A program made the translations under genes and the position numbers. From Actinomadura sp. KC345 (GTDB lineage: Bacteria > Actinomycetota > Actinomycetes > Streptosporangiales > Streptosporangiaceae), in the NCBI RefSeq assembly GCF_004348515.1, contig NZ_SMKH01000032.1:1-40953 (forward strand): a stretch of DNA of 40,953 nucleotides, read 5' to 3'. Shown piece by piece: positions 15,596 through 23,149 of this stretch. Positions within the stretch are counted from its first letter, which is position 1. Every line of letters begins with the position of its first letter. The notes beneath the pieces were generated by a model. That model was given only the letters and a program-made list of their open reading frames with translations, had not been told where the DNA came from and ran no database searches.

Positions 15596-16648
15596 CTAGA
15601 GCTTCGCCTGGCGGGGGTCCCAGCGCTTGCGGGCCTTCTCGCCGATGAGGTTGAACGCGAAGACGGTCAGGAAGAGGGTGATGCCGGGCACCAGCACGAT
15701 GTGCGGGTACCGGGTGAAGGCGTCGTTCTCCTCACCCTCGGCGATCATGTTCCCCCAGGACGGCGCGGGCGGCTGGACCCCGAGGCCGAGGAAGCTCAGC
15801 GACGCCTCCGCGACGATCAGCACCGACACCATCACCATGCCGTAGGACGCGAGCGGCAGCACGACGTTGGGCAGCAGCTCCCGGGTCATGATCCGCCACC
15901 GGGACGCGCCGATCGCGTCGGCCGCCACGACGAACTCGCGCTGCGCGAACGCCATCGTGCTCGCCCGCGCCATCCGGATCATGCTGGGGATCGCGAGCAG
16001 CGACAGCGCGAGCGCGATGTTGCGCAGGTTCGGCTCCAGGACGGTGCCGAGCGCGATCAGCAGAATCAGCGGCGGGACGGCCAGCAGCGAGTTCGTCAGC
16101 ACACCGACCGTGGCGTCGGCGCCGCGCCGGAAGTACCCGGCCGCGATCCCGATGGCTCCGCCCACGACCATGCCGATGGCGACCGCGCCGAGCGACACGA
16201 CGAGCGACGACCGCGCGCCGTGGACGACGCGTGCGAGCAGGTCGAGCCCGAAGTTGTTCGTGCCGAGCGGATGCGGGGTCGACAGGTCGGGGACGGCCAT
16301 GCCGGGCGTCCCCAGCGTCTTGACGATGTCCTGGTGCTCGCCGAGCGGCAGCAGCGGCGCGGCGACGGCCGTGGCGGCCAGGACGGTCACCCAGCCGACG
16401 CAGAGCCAGAACAGCAGGTCGAAGGAGCCGCCGAACACCGCCCGTCCGAGCGCGTTCAGCCCGAGGTAGGCGGCGGCGAGGCCGATGACGACCGCGGCGG
16501 CCTGCGCCCAGCCGTCCCCGGCCAGGACGGTCACCGACAGCCCGAACACGACGAGCCCGGCGGCGGCCAGGGCGGAGCCCCACCACCGGGGCCCCCAGCG
16601 GGGGCCGGACCCTCGCGCGGCTGCGTCGATCGTGTGCGCCTCAGACAT
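15596..16648 (-). CDS. ABC transporter permease (DppC-like)
   Basis: A 350-residue membrane permease. Two to three hydrophobic helices at the N terminus (WWGSALAAAGLVVFGLSVTV and AAAVVIGLAAAYLG) precede the BPD_transp domain with the EAA-type loop around SMIRMARASTMAFAQREFVVAADAIGASRWRIMTRELLPN and the terminal segments. The ending FNLIGEKARKRWDPRQ is typical of DppC proteins. The N-terminal region before the core is longer than in most DppC proteins, with an additional membrane segment. It overlaps the dppB-like gene by eight bases. Confidence 0.93.
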   Translation of the reverse strand: MSEAHTIDAAARGSGPRWGPRWWGSALAAAGLVVFGLSVTVLAGDGWAQAAAVVIGLAAAYLGLNALGRAVFGGSFDLLFWLCVGWVTVLAATAVAAPLLPLGEHQDIVKTLGTPGMAVPDLSTPHPLGTNNFGLDLLARVVHGARSSLVVSLGAVAIGMVVGGAIGIAAGYFRRGADATVGVLTNSLLAVPPLILLIALGTVLEPNLRNIALALSLLAIPSMIRMARASTMAFAQREFVVAADAIGASRWRIMTRELLPNVVLPLASYGMVMVSVLIVAEASLSFLGLGVQPPAPSWGNMIAEGEENDAFTRYPHIVLVPGITLFLTVFAFNLIGEKARKRWDPRQAKL

Positions 16649-17594
16649 GTGCCCGCCTGATTCGTGGGTCGAGACGGCCGTAGGACAGGTCGATCATCGC
16701 GTTCACCAGCACGTAGATCAGCGCGATCACCAGGACCGCCCCCTGCACCATCGGGACGTCGCCCTGGTCGGCCGCGCTGATGATCAGCGTGCCCATGCCG
16801 GGCAGCGCGAACAGGTACTCGACGATCACCGTGCTGCCGATGAGCCGGCCCAGGCTGATCCCCATCAGCGTGATCAGCGAGAAGGACGAGGGGCGCAGAG
16901 CGTCCCGGAAAAGCACGTGCAACGGCGTCATCCCCTTCGCCTTCGCCGACAGGATGAAGTCCTCCTGCAGCGTCGTGATGAGGTCGCCGCGCAGGACCCG
17001 CGTGAACGTCGCCGTCTCCATCAGCGCGATCGTCAGCGCGGGCAGGAACGCGTGGTACAGGTTGTCGCCGATCCCGTCGCTGAGCCGCGACCACTCCAGT
17101 CGCGGGAACCAGCCGAGCCGCTCGGCGAACAGCGCGATGAGCAGCATGCCCGCGAGGAAGCTCGGCACCGACAGCGTTCCGAACGTCACCGCGCTGACGA
17201 CCCGGTCCACCACCCCGCCGGACCGGTACGCCGACCACATCGCCAGGGGGACCGCCAGGAGCAGCGCCATCACCATCGCCAGGACGGCCAGTTCCACGCT
17301 GACCGGCAGCGCCGCCGCGATCCGCCCGGCGACATCGCTGTACGGCGGGATGAACGACTCGCCCAGATCGCCGGTGAGCGCGTCGCCCACCCAGTGCCCG
17401 TAGCGGACGGGGAGGGGGTCGTTCAGCCCCATCGACTCCCGCTGCTCCTCGTACTCCGCGGCGGTGTGGCCCTCGCCGAGCACCACCACCGCAGGGTCGC
17501 TGGGCATCAGGCCCACCAGCGCGAACGTGCCCATGCTGACGATCAGCAGCACCAGCGCCAGCTCGATCAGCCGTCTCGCCAGATCGCGCCCCAT
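16641..17594 (-). CDS. ABC transporter permease (DppB-like)
   Basis: A 317-residue permease with the typical first helix (LIELALVLLIVSMGTFALVGLMPSDPAVV), the DppB periplasmic loop (YEEQRESMGLNDPLPVRYGHW...GDLGESF) and the EAA loop region TRVLRGDLITTLQEDFILSAKAKGMTPLHVLFRDALRPS. It ends LDPRIRRAHV as expected. The ATG at 17594 is supported by GGGAG eight bases upstream. The reading frame is open further upstream through the 15-bp repeats, where it would encode LNRTG pentapeptide repeats; the hydrophobic N terminus and ribosome site argue for the ATG. Confidence 0.93.
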   Translation of the reverse strand: MGRDLARRLIELALVLLIVSMGTFALVGLMPSDPAVVVLGEGHTAAEYEEQRESMGLNDPLPVRYGHWVGDALTGDLGESFIPPYSDVAGRIAAALPVSVELAVLAMVMALLLAVPLAMWSAYRSGGVVDRVVSAVTFGTLSVPSFLAGMLLIALFAERLGWFPRLEWSRLSDGIGDNLYHAFLPALTIALMETATFTRVLRGDLITTLQEDFILSAKAKGMTPLHVLFRDALRPSSFSLITLMGISLGRLIGSTVIVEYLFALPGMGTLIISAADQGDVPMVQGAVLVIALIYVLVNAMIDLSYGRLDPRIRRAHV

Positions 17595-17605
17595 GTCGTC
17601 TCCCA

Positions 17606-17695
17606 GCCCTGTCCGATTCGGCCCTGTCCGGTTCAGCCCTGTCCGGTTCAGCCCTGTCCGGTTCAGCCCTGTCCGGTTCAGCCCTGTCCGATCCA
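17606..17695. repeat. Six 15-bp tandem repeats between SBP stop and dppB start
   Basis: Unit GCCCTGTCCGGTTCA is present as six head-to-tail copies; the four central ones (17621-17680) are identical and the outer two carry small changes. On the coding (minus) strand each unit contains an in-frame TGA for the binding-protein frame, so the first unit supplies its stop codon. The array fills almost the whole intercistronic leader of the permease gene. The copy number is likely variable between strains. Confidence 0.95.
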
Positions 17696-19291
17696 GGCGT
17701 CGTCGAGCAGGACCATGCTGTTGACGGTCCCGACGACGCCGTGCACGGTGTCCGGCCAGGCGACCAGCTCGGGCTGGGGCCCGAGCACCAGGGCCGGGAC
17801 ATCCTCGTTCCACTGCCGCTGGATGCGTCCCATGACCTCCCGCTGCTCCTCGGTGGTCGCCGCGCCCCGCAGCTCCTCGATCAGCGCGGACATCGCCGGG
17901 GTGGTGGGCATCCCGACCGTGAGGTTGCCCTCGGTGTGGAGCGTGGCGTACATGCGGGCGAACGGCCCGGCCTCGCGCCAGCTCAGCGCCCAGCCGGCCA
18001 CGTCGTAGCTCTTGCGGACGGCCACCCTCGTGATCTGGTCGGAGACGGAGCGGACCAGGTCCAGTTCGACGTCGAAGCCGACGTTCTCCAGCATCGCCTT
18101 GGCCGCGAGCGCGGTCGTCCGGGACGCGGGGTCCTGGGAGTCCAGCCAGGAGACCTTGCCGTCGTAGCCGTCGGCCTTGGCCTCCCGCAGCAGGCGGCGG
18201 GCCTTGCCCGGGTCGTAGGGGAGCGGCTCGGCGTCCGTGTGCCAGACCGAGAACTCGGGGAACAGCGCGTTGCTCGCGAGGCCGGTGCCGGGGTAGGCGC
18301 GCCGGTAGACCACCTCGGGCTGGATCGCGTGGTGCATCGCCTTGCGGACGCGCGGGTCGGCGCCCGGGTGGCCCGGCAGCGCGTTGACCACGGCGGCGTT
18401 GCCGAGCGCGACCATGCTGAGGTAGCCGTGGTGCCCGGCCTTCAGCGCCTTCTGGACGGCGACGGGATCGCGCAGGAACGCGCCCTGGATCCGCCCGCTG
18501 CTCAGCGTGGCCAGCGCGGCGTCCGGGTCGTCGACGTACACGATCCGGATCCGGTCGAGGTTCGGCTTCCCGTCCCAGTAGCCGGCGCGCGCCTTGAGGA
18601 CGGTCTCCTCCTTCGGCCGGTACCGCTCGAAGGCGAAGGCGCCCGCGCCGACGGGGGTGAACTCGCCCCCGTCGTCGGACGACTTCGCGACGATCATCCC
18701 CGGGCCGGTGGTCAGCATGAACGGGAACGTCGGCCACGCGTGCCGGAGCTTGAACTCGACCGTCAGGTCGTCGGGCGTCTCGACGGCCGCGACGTTGCTC
18801 TTCCAGAGCGCGGCCTCGTCCGCGCCCTTCTTCACGTAGCGCTCGATGCTCCACTTGACGGCCTTCGCGTCGAGCGGCGTCCCGTCGCTGAACGTCACGC
18901 CGTCCCGCAGGGTGAGCGTGAACGCGGTGGAGTCGCCGTTGGCCTCCAGGTCCTCGGCGAGCTGCGGGTGGATCTCGCCGGTCTCGCTGTCCCCGCGCAT
19001 CAGGACGTCGTAGATCGCGGCCATCTCCATGCCGCCGGTGGAACCGGCGACGATGGTCTCGGCCGGATCGAGGAGCCCGGCCTCGGCGTAGGCGGCGAGC
19101 GTCATCGTCCCGCCCTTGACGGGCGCGCCGTCCTCGTCCTCGCCGATCATGCCGGCCTTGTACTCGGCCGGCGGCCCGGCGGGCCGCTCCCGCCCGCCGT
19201 TCTCGCTCTGCCAGGCGCATCCCGTCGCCGCCATCGCGACGATGAGCAGCCCGGCGGAACGACGGCGCCATCTCCACCCGGACGTCTTCAC
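17678..19291 (-). CDS. ABC transporter substrate-binding lipoprotein (SBP_bac_5 family)
   Basis: A 537-residue extracellular solute-binding protein of family 5. The GTG at 19291 follows GGGAGG and gives a proper lipoprotein signal: VKTSGWRWRRRSAGLLIVAM, then AATGC with lipid-accepting Cys25. Downstream are KGGTMTLAAYAEAGLLDPAET, the TFTLTLRDGVTFSDGTPLDAKAVKWSIERY block and PVGAGAFAFERYRPKEETVLKA, all standard for Dpp/Opp binding proteins. It captures the ligand at the cell surface for the four downstream subunits. The shared palindrome (19404) lies between it and the divergent acyl-CoA ligase, which suggests a ligand related to the catabolic substrate rather than peptides; this is inference. 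The C terminus ends inside the 15-bp repeat array. Confidence 0.93.
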   Translation of the reverse strand: MKTSGWRWRRRSAGLLIVAMAATGCAWQSENGGRERPAGPPAEYKAGMIGEDEDGAPVKGGTMTLAAYAEAGLLDPAETIVAGSTGGMEMAAIYDVLMRGDSETGEIHPQLAEDLEANGDSTAFTLTLRDGVTFSDGTPLDAKAVKWSIERYVKKGADEAALWKSNVAAVETPDDLTVEFKLRHAWPTFPFMLTTGPGMIVAKSSDDGGEFTPVGAGAFAFERYRPKEETVLKARAGYWDGKPNLDRIRIVYVDDPDAALATLSSGRIQGAFLRDPVAVQKALKAGHHGYLSMVALGNAAVVNALPGHPGADPRVRKAMHHAIQPEVVYRRAYPGTGLASNALFPEFSVWHTDAEPLPYDPGKARRLLREAKADGYDGKVSWLDSQDPASRTTALAAKAMLENVGFDVELDLVRSVSDQITRVAVRKSYDVAGWALSWREAGPFARMYATLHTEGNLTVGMPTTPAMSALIEELRGAATTEEQREVMGRIQRQWNEDVPALVLGPQPELVAWPDTVHGVVGTVNSMVLLDDAWIGQG

Positions 19292-19403
19292 GATCCTCCC
19301 GCGAACCCTCTGCGAACGCCCCCGCTGCCCCCTGCCTGGCCAGGTGTCTTTCGGTAGACCAAAACGAGGAAACAACGAAGACCGGATCAGGGGGAGCGCC
19401 GAG

Positions 19404-19418
19404 TCCCACTGAGTGGGA
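19404..19418. promoter_or_regulatory. Palindromic operator site 5 (best palindrome)
   Basis: TCCCACTGAGTGGGA, a perfect palindrome apart from its central G. It lies between the divergent importer operon and acyl-CoA ligase gene. A TTGACA (19424-19429) follows five bases later and GAGGTT (19449-19454) lies 30 bp beyond it on the ligase side. The importer side has only a weak hexamer (TTGTTT, 19375-19370). Confidence 0.75.
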
Positions 19419-19471
19419 TCCGGTTGACATCCGTGCCGCCGGTTGGCCGAGGTTGTCCCAGGGGGGTGCGC

Positions 19472-21082
19472 ATGCCAGACGAGAAGACCGCCCTGCTGGG
19501 CGACGACCGCCCGGCCGGTGAGGTGACGTTCGCCGAGCTGGTCGCGGCCCGCGCGGCCGACGACCGGACGGCGCTGGGCTTCGAGGACGCGTCCTGGACG
19601 TGGCGGGAGGTCGTCACCGAGTCCCGCCGCCGCGCGACCCTGGCCCGCGCCGCCGGCGGCCACGTCGGCCTCTTCCTGGAGAACGGCCCGGAGCACCTGT
19701 TCTGGCTCCTGGGCTGCGCCCTCGCCGGTGTCCCGGCCGTCGAGCTGAACCCGACCCGCCGGGGCGCCGAGCTGGCCCGCGACATCGCCCACACCGACTG
19801 CGCCCTGCTCGTCACCGAGACCTCCCGCGCCCCCTTGATCGAAGGGCTGGCGGACGTCCCGGCGCTCACCGTCGACACGGGCGACCACACCGGCCGCCTG
19901 GCCGGAACCCACCCGGCGGAGGTCGCGCCCGTCACCCCTGAGACGATCTTCTCCCTCGTCTTCACGTCCGGGACGACGTCGGCTCCGAAGGCGGTGATCT
20001 GCACGCAGGGGCGGCTCGGCCGCATCGCCCTCCAGCAGCGCGACCGGCGCGGCCTCACCCGCGACGACGTCTTCTACGTCGTCATGCCGATGTTCCACTC
20101 CAACGCCCTGATGGCCGGGATCGCCCCGGCGGTCGCCACGGGCGGGCGCCTGGTGCTGCGCCGCAAGTTCTCCGCGTCCGGGTTCCTGCCGGACGTCCGC
20201 CGCCACGGAGTGACGTTCTTCAACTACGTCGGCAAGCCGCTGAGCTACGTCCTGGCCACCCCCGAGCGGCCGGACGACGCCGACAACCCGCTGCGCATCG
20301 CGTTCGGCAACGAGGCGGCCGAGCGCGACATCGGCGAGTTCGCCCGCCGCTTCGGCTGCACGGTCATCGACTCCTACGGCTCCAGCGAAGGCGAGATCCG
20401 CCTGAACCGCGTCCCGGGCACCCCCCCGGGCTCGCTGGGCGTCGCCGAAGCGGGCACGCTGGTGATCGACCCGGAGACGCTCCGGGAGTGCCCGCCCGCC
20501 GAGTTCGACGAGCACGGCGTCCTGCTCAACGCCGACGAGGCCATCGGCGAGATCGTCGACACGACGGGCGCCGGGAAGTTCGAGGGCTACTACAACAATC
20601 CCGAGGCGACGGCGAAGCGCGTCCGCAACGGCTGGACGTGGTCGGGCGATCTCGCCTACCGCGACGCGGCCGGCTACTGGTACTTCGCCGGGCGCGACGA
20701 CGACTGGCTGCGGGTGGACGGCGAGAACTTCGCGGCGGCGCCCCTCGAACGCCTCCTCGCCCGCTTCGACGCCTTCGCGGACGTGGCCGTCTACGCCGTT
20801 CCGGACGAGCACGTCGGCGACCAGGTGATGGCGGCGGTCGCACTGGCACCGGGCCGCACGTTCGACCCGTCCGCGTTCACCGCCTTCCTGGCCGCCCAGC
20901 CCGACCTGGGCACCAAGTGGACACCCCGCTACATCCGCCTCGTCGAGGCACTGCCCCGCACCCCCACCAACAAGGTGATCAAGCGCGGCCTCCGCAAGGA
21001 AGCCCAAGACACGACAGACCCCGTCTACGAACACCGGAACGCCACGTACACCCCCCGAACCCAACGCCAACGGGCACGTTGA
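19472..21082 (+). CDS. ATP-dependent acyl-CoA ligase (AMP-binding family)
   Basis: A 536-residue ANL-superfamily enzyme that adenylates a carboxylate and transfers it to CoA. It shows the P-loop FTSGTTSAPKAV (164-175), FHSNAL, SYGSSEG for adenine binding, TWSGDLAYRD, the hinge GRDDDWLRVDGEN and the catalytic C-terminal Lys in TPTNKVIKRGL. The ATG at 19472 follows a GGGGGG stretch; an upstream in-frame ATG at 19424 would lie in the promoter just after the palindrome. It probably activates a steroid side-chain acid or a ring-degradation propanoate; FadD3-, FadD17- or FadD19-like roles cannot be told apart here. It is divergent from the importer, which may bring in its substrate. Confidence 0.88.
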   Translation: MPDEKTALLGDDRPAGEVTFAELVAARAADDRTALGFEDASWTWREVVTESRRRATLARAAGGHVGLFLENGPEHLFWLLGCALAGVPAVELNPTRRGAELARDIAHTDCALLVTETSRAPLIEGLADVPALTVDTGDHTGRLAGTHPAEVAPVTPETIFSLVFTSGTTSAPKAVICTQGRLGRIALQQRDRRGLTRDDVFYVVMPMFHSNALMAGIAPAVATGGRLVLRRKFSASGFLPDVRRHGVTFFNYVGKPLSYVLATPERPDDADNPLRIAFGNEAAERDIGEFARRFGCTVIDSYGSSEGEIRLNRVPGTPPGSLGVAEAGTLVIDPETLRECPPAEFDEHGVLLNADEAIGEIVDTTGAGKFEGYYNNPEATAKRVRNGWTWSGDLAYRDAAGYWYFAGRDDDWLRVDGENFAAAPLERLLARFDAFADVAVYAVPDEHVGDQVMAAVALAPGRTFDPSAFTAFLAAQPDLGTKWTPRYIRLVEALPRTPTNKVIKRGLRKEAQDTTDPVYEHRNATYTPRTQRQRAR

Positions 21083-21140
21083 CTTGCGGCGTGTTGTTGT
21101 TATGGAGCGCCCCATAACAACAACACGCCGCAAGTCAACG
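21077..21140. repeat. Long perfect hairpin element, copy 2 (29-bp arms)
   Basis: The arm 21077-21105 is the exact reverse complement of 21112-21140, with loop AGCGCC. The arm begins CGTTGACTTGCGGCGTGTT and ends GTTGTTATGG, matching copy 1 at 28 of 29 bases. Where copy 1 has A8170 paired with T8177, this copy has G21105 paired with C21112, a compensatory change that keeps the pair. It lies between the convergent ligase (stop 21082) and IclR2 (stop 21148). Confidence 0.95.
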
Positions 21141-21147
21141 AGGCGGG

Positions 21148-21891
21148 TCAGAGTTGGGCGGAGGCCGCCGCGGCCGCTGTGAGGAGTCCGTAGTCGCGCA
21201 TCCGGTCGGGCGACATCCGGTCGGCCGGGCCGCAGACGACCAGCGCGCCGAGCGGGAGGCCGTCGGCCCCCGCCAACGCGGCGGCGACGGCCCGTGCGCC
21301 CTCCTGGACCTCCTCGTCGTTGGAGGACCAGCCCCGCGACCGCACCCGCTCCAGCGCGGACTCGTCGTCGAACCCGGGATGGGCCGCACGCAACCGCTCC
21401 ACCTCGCCGGGCGGCAGGAGCGCGGCGATCGCCCGCGCCGCCGCGCTGCCGAGGACGGGCATCTCCGCCCCGGCGGGCATGCTCAGCCGCAGGGGCCGCC
21501 GGCTCTCCGCCACTTCGGCGACGGTCAGGCGGTCGCCCTCCAGGACCGCGAGAAGGACGGTCTCCCCGGTGTCGTCGCGCAGCCGCTCCATGACGGGGCG
21601 GACGGTCGCGACCAGGCTCGCCGTGCCTCCCTTGCGGGCGAGGCCGAGCAACGCCGGTGCCAGCTCCCACCGGGTGGCCGGCCCGCCGGCGGGCCGGATC
21701 CATCCGACCTGGTGGAGCGTCACCGCGGTCCGGTGCACCGCGCTCTTGTCGAGTCCGGTGGTGCGGGCCAGCTCGCTCACCCCGACCGGCTGCCCGTCCG
21801 CGATCGCCTCCAGCAGCACGCACGCGTTCCGGACCGACCGCACCTGCTTGACCGTGCTCGTCTTGACCGTGCTCATCTTGACCGTGCTCAT
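21148..21891 (-). CDS. IclR-family transcriptional regulator, second copy
   Basis: A 247-residue IclR-type regulator: winged HTH (about 17-70, VRSVRNACVLLEAIADG and LDKSAVHRTAVTLHQVGWI) and effector domain (TGETVLLAVLEGDRLTVAEV, VLGSAAARAIAALLPPGEVERL). The N terminus is MSTVKMSTVKTSTVKQ, three copies of a five-residue unit encoded by a 15-bp DNA repeat; the first two copies each supply an ATG (21891 and 21876) and the third has ACG. The true start is therefore ambiguous; GGCGGG precedes the first. It is divergent from the amidohydrolase/aldolase operon, its likely target, with an imperfect palindrome at 21926 between. Confidence 0.9.
   Translation of the reverse strand: MSTVKMSTVKTSTVKQVRSVRNACVLLEAIADGQPVGVSELARTTGLDKSAVHRTAVTLHQVGWIRPAGGPATRWELAPALLGLARKGGTASLVATVRPVMERLRDDTGETVLLAVLEGDRLTVAEVAESRRPLRLSMPAGAEMPVLGSAAARAIAALLPPGEVERLRAAHPGFDDESALERVRSRGWSSNDEEVQEGARAVAAALAGADGLPLGALVVCGPADRMSPDRMRDYGLLTAAAAASAQL
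21847..21891. repeat. Three 15-bp tandem repeats spanning the IclR2 start codon
   Basis: Unit CTTGACCGTGCTCAT (plus strand) is repeated at 21877-21891 and 21862-21876, and with one change (CGT instead of CAT) at 21847-21861. The coding strand reads ATGAGCACGGTCAAG. A change in copy number would add or remove start codons and MSTVK units without shifting frame. Confidence 0.95.
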
Positions 21892-21925
21892 CCCGCCAAC
21901 CTACGATCGACATAGAGAAACAAAC

Positions 21926-21942
21926 GTGTCACATAGTAACAC
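21926..21942. promoter_or_regulatory. Candidate IclR2 operator
   Basis: GTGTCACATAGTAACAC is a 17-bp near-perfect palindrome (one mismatched pair) in the 63-bp gap between the divergent IclR2 and amidohydrolase starts. Its arms resemble neither the TCCC...GGGA family nor KstR boxes. Binding by IclR2 is inferred from position. Confidence 0.5.
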
Positions 21943-21954
21943 AGCGAGGTGGTC

Positions 21955-23139
21955 ATGTCCGGGTCCCTGTTCCTGCCCGAGCCCGAGCCGCGTGCGGTCA
22001 AGTACACGATCGTCTCGGTGGACGACCACGTGGTGGAGCCTCCGCACACGTTCGACGGCCGGCTGCCGGCCAGGCTTCAGGAACGGGCGCCGCGGATCGT
22101 GGAGACGCCCGAGGGGAACCAGGTCTGGGAGTTCGAGGGCGACCGGTACACCCAGGTCGGGATGAACGCGGTCGCCGGACGCCGGCCGGAGACCGTCACG
22201 TTCGAGCCGTTCCGCTTCGACCAGATGCGCCAGGGCTGCTACGACGTCGAGGCCCGCGTCCACGACATGGACATCAGCGGCGTCTGGGCGTCGGTGAACT
22301 TCCCGTCCCAGATCACGGGTTTCTGCGGGCGCGTCTTCTTCGCCACCCATGACCAGGAACTCGGGCACGCCTGCGTGCGCGCATGGAACGACTGGCTGTA
22401 CGACGAGTGGCACTCCAAGTACCCCGACCGGATCGTCCCGCTCGGCATCACCCACCTCACCGACCCGGATCTCGCCGTCGAAGAGATCCGGCGCAACGCA
22501 GCCCGCGGCTTCACCTCGGTGACGTTCCCGGAACGGCCGCACGCCATCGGCCTGCCCTCGCTCTGGGACCGGGACCACTGGGACCCGATCATCCAGGCGT
22601 GCGTCGACACCGACACGGTCGTCTCCCTGCACGTGGGCAGCTCGGGGCTGCAGAACCACCCGCCCGGCGCCCCGCGCCTGCAACTCGGCGCCACGCTCTT
22701 CGGGCAGCAGTCGCTGCGCGCCTGCGCCGAATGGCTGTGGTCGGAGTACCCGCTGCGGTACCCCGACCTCAAGATCGCGATGAGCGAGGGCGGTATCGGC
22801 TGGGTGGCGATGCTGCTCGACCGGCTCGACAACATCGTGGACCGCTCCGGGTACGGCAGAGGCTGGGAGGTGCGTCCCGCCGACGTGCTGCGCCGCAACT
22901 TCTGGTTCTGCACGATCGACGACCCGTCCACGATCGACACCCGGCACCGGATCGGCGTGGAGAACATCATGGTCGAGACCGACTACCCGCACGGCGACAG
23001 CACCTGGCCCGACACCCAGTCCGTCCTCGAAGAGGCCTGGGGGCACATAGACCCGGCCGAGCTCCGGGCGATGTGCTCGGAGAACGCCGCCGCCCTCTAC
23101 CGGCACCCGCTGCCCGCCACCGTGCTCCCTCTAAGCTGA
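21955..23139 (+). CDS. Amidohydrolase-2 family metal-dependent hydrolase/decarboxylase
   Basis: A 394-residue TIM-barrel amidohydrolase of the ACMSD/LigW decarboxylase-like family. It begins with the strand VSVDDHVVEPPHTF (metal-binding region, here DDH rather than the common DxH form), has the barrel His in SLHVGSSG (about residue 223) and ends with the catalytic Asp in VETDYPHGDSTWP. Family members decarboxylate aromatic acids or hydrolyse ring-cleavage products; steroid and phthalate clusters of actinobacteria often carry relatives. The ATG at 21955 was chosen over GTG 21949 because GAGG (21946-21949) is correctly spaced from it. It is co-transcribed with the class II aldolase 10 bp downstream. 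Confidence 0.85.
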   Translation: MSGSLFLPEPEPRAVKYTIVSVDDHVVEPPHTFDGRLPARLQERAPRIVETPEGNQVWEFEGDRYTQVGMNAVAGRRPETVTFEPFRFDQMRQGCYDVEARVHDMDISGVWASVNFPSQITGFCGRVFFATHDQELGHACVRAWNDWLYDEWHSKYPDRIVPLGITHLTDPDLAVEEIRRNAARGFTSVTFPERPHAIGLPSLWDRDHWDPIIQACVDTDTVVSLHVGSSGLQNHPPGAPRLQLGATLFGQQSLRACAEWLWSEYPLRYPDLKIAMSEGGIGWVAMLLDRLDNIVDRSGYGRGWEVRPADVLRRNFWFCTIDDPSTIDTRHRIGVENIMVETDYPHGDSTWPDTQSVLEEAWGHIDPAELRAMCSENAAALYRHPLPATVLPLS

Positions 23140-23149
23140 AGGAGGACGC

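Noticed and set aside
17606-17695. CRISPR-like array
   Set aside because: Units are contiguous 15-mers with no spacers, and there are no cas genes.
19335-19344. CCTGGCCAGG palindrome upstream of the binding-protein gene
   Set aside because: A short GC-rich palindrome expected by chance in this DNA, and no second copy at related promoters.
16641-19430. A 929-residue minus frame fusing antisense-like sequence to the DppB permease through LNRTG repeats
   Set aside because: DppB has a proper ribosome site and hydrophobic start at 17594. The upstream part is a shadow of the binding-protein gene. The LNRTG extension is mentioned only as a possibility.
8141-21140. Composite transposon bounded by the two long hairpins
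   Set aside because: No transposase or integrase lies between, each element is itself a complete palindrome, no target duplication was seen, and both lie at convergent gene ends.
17678-21913. A 1411-residue minus-strand open frame spanning the binding-protein gene, the ligase antisense strand and IclR2
   Set aside because: Only its 3' part (from the GTG at 19291) has a ribosome site, lipoprotein signal and family motifs. The rest is antisense to clear genes and of low complexity (Arg/Gly/Asp rich), a GC-bias artefact.
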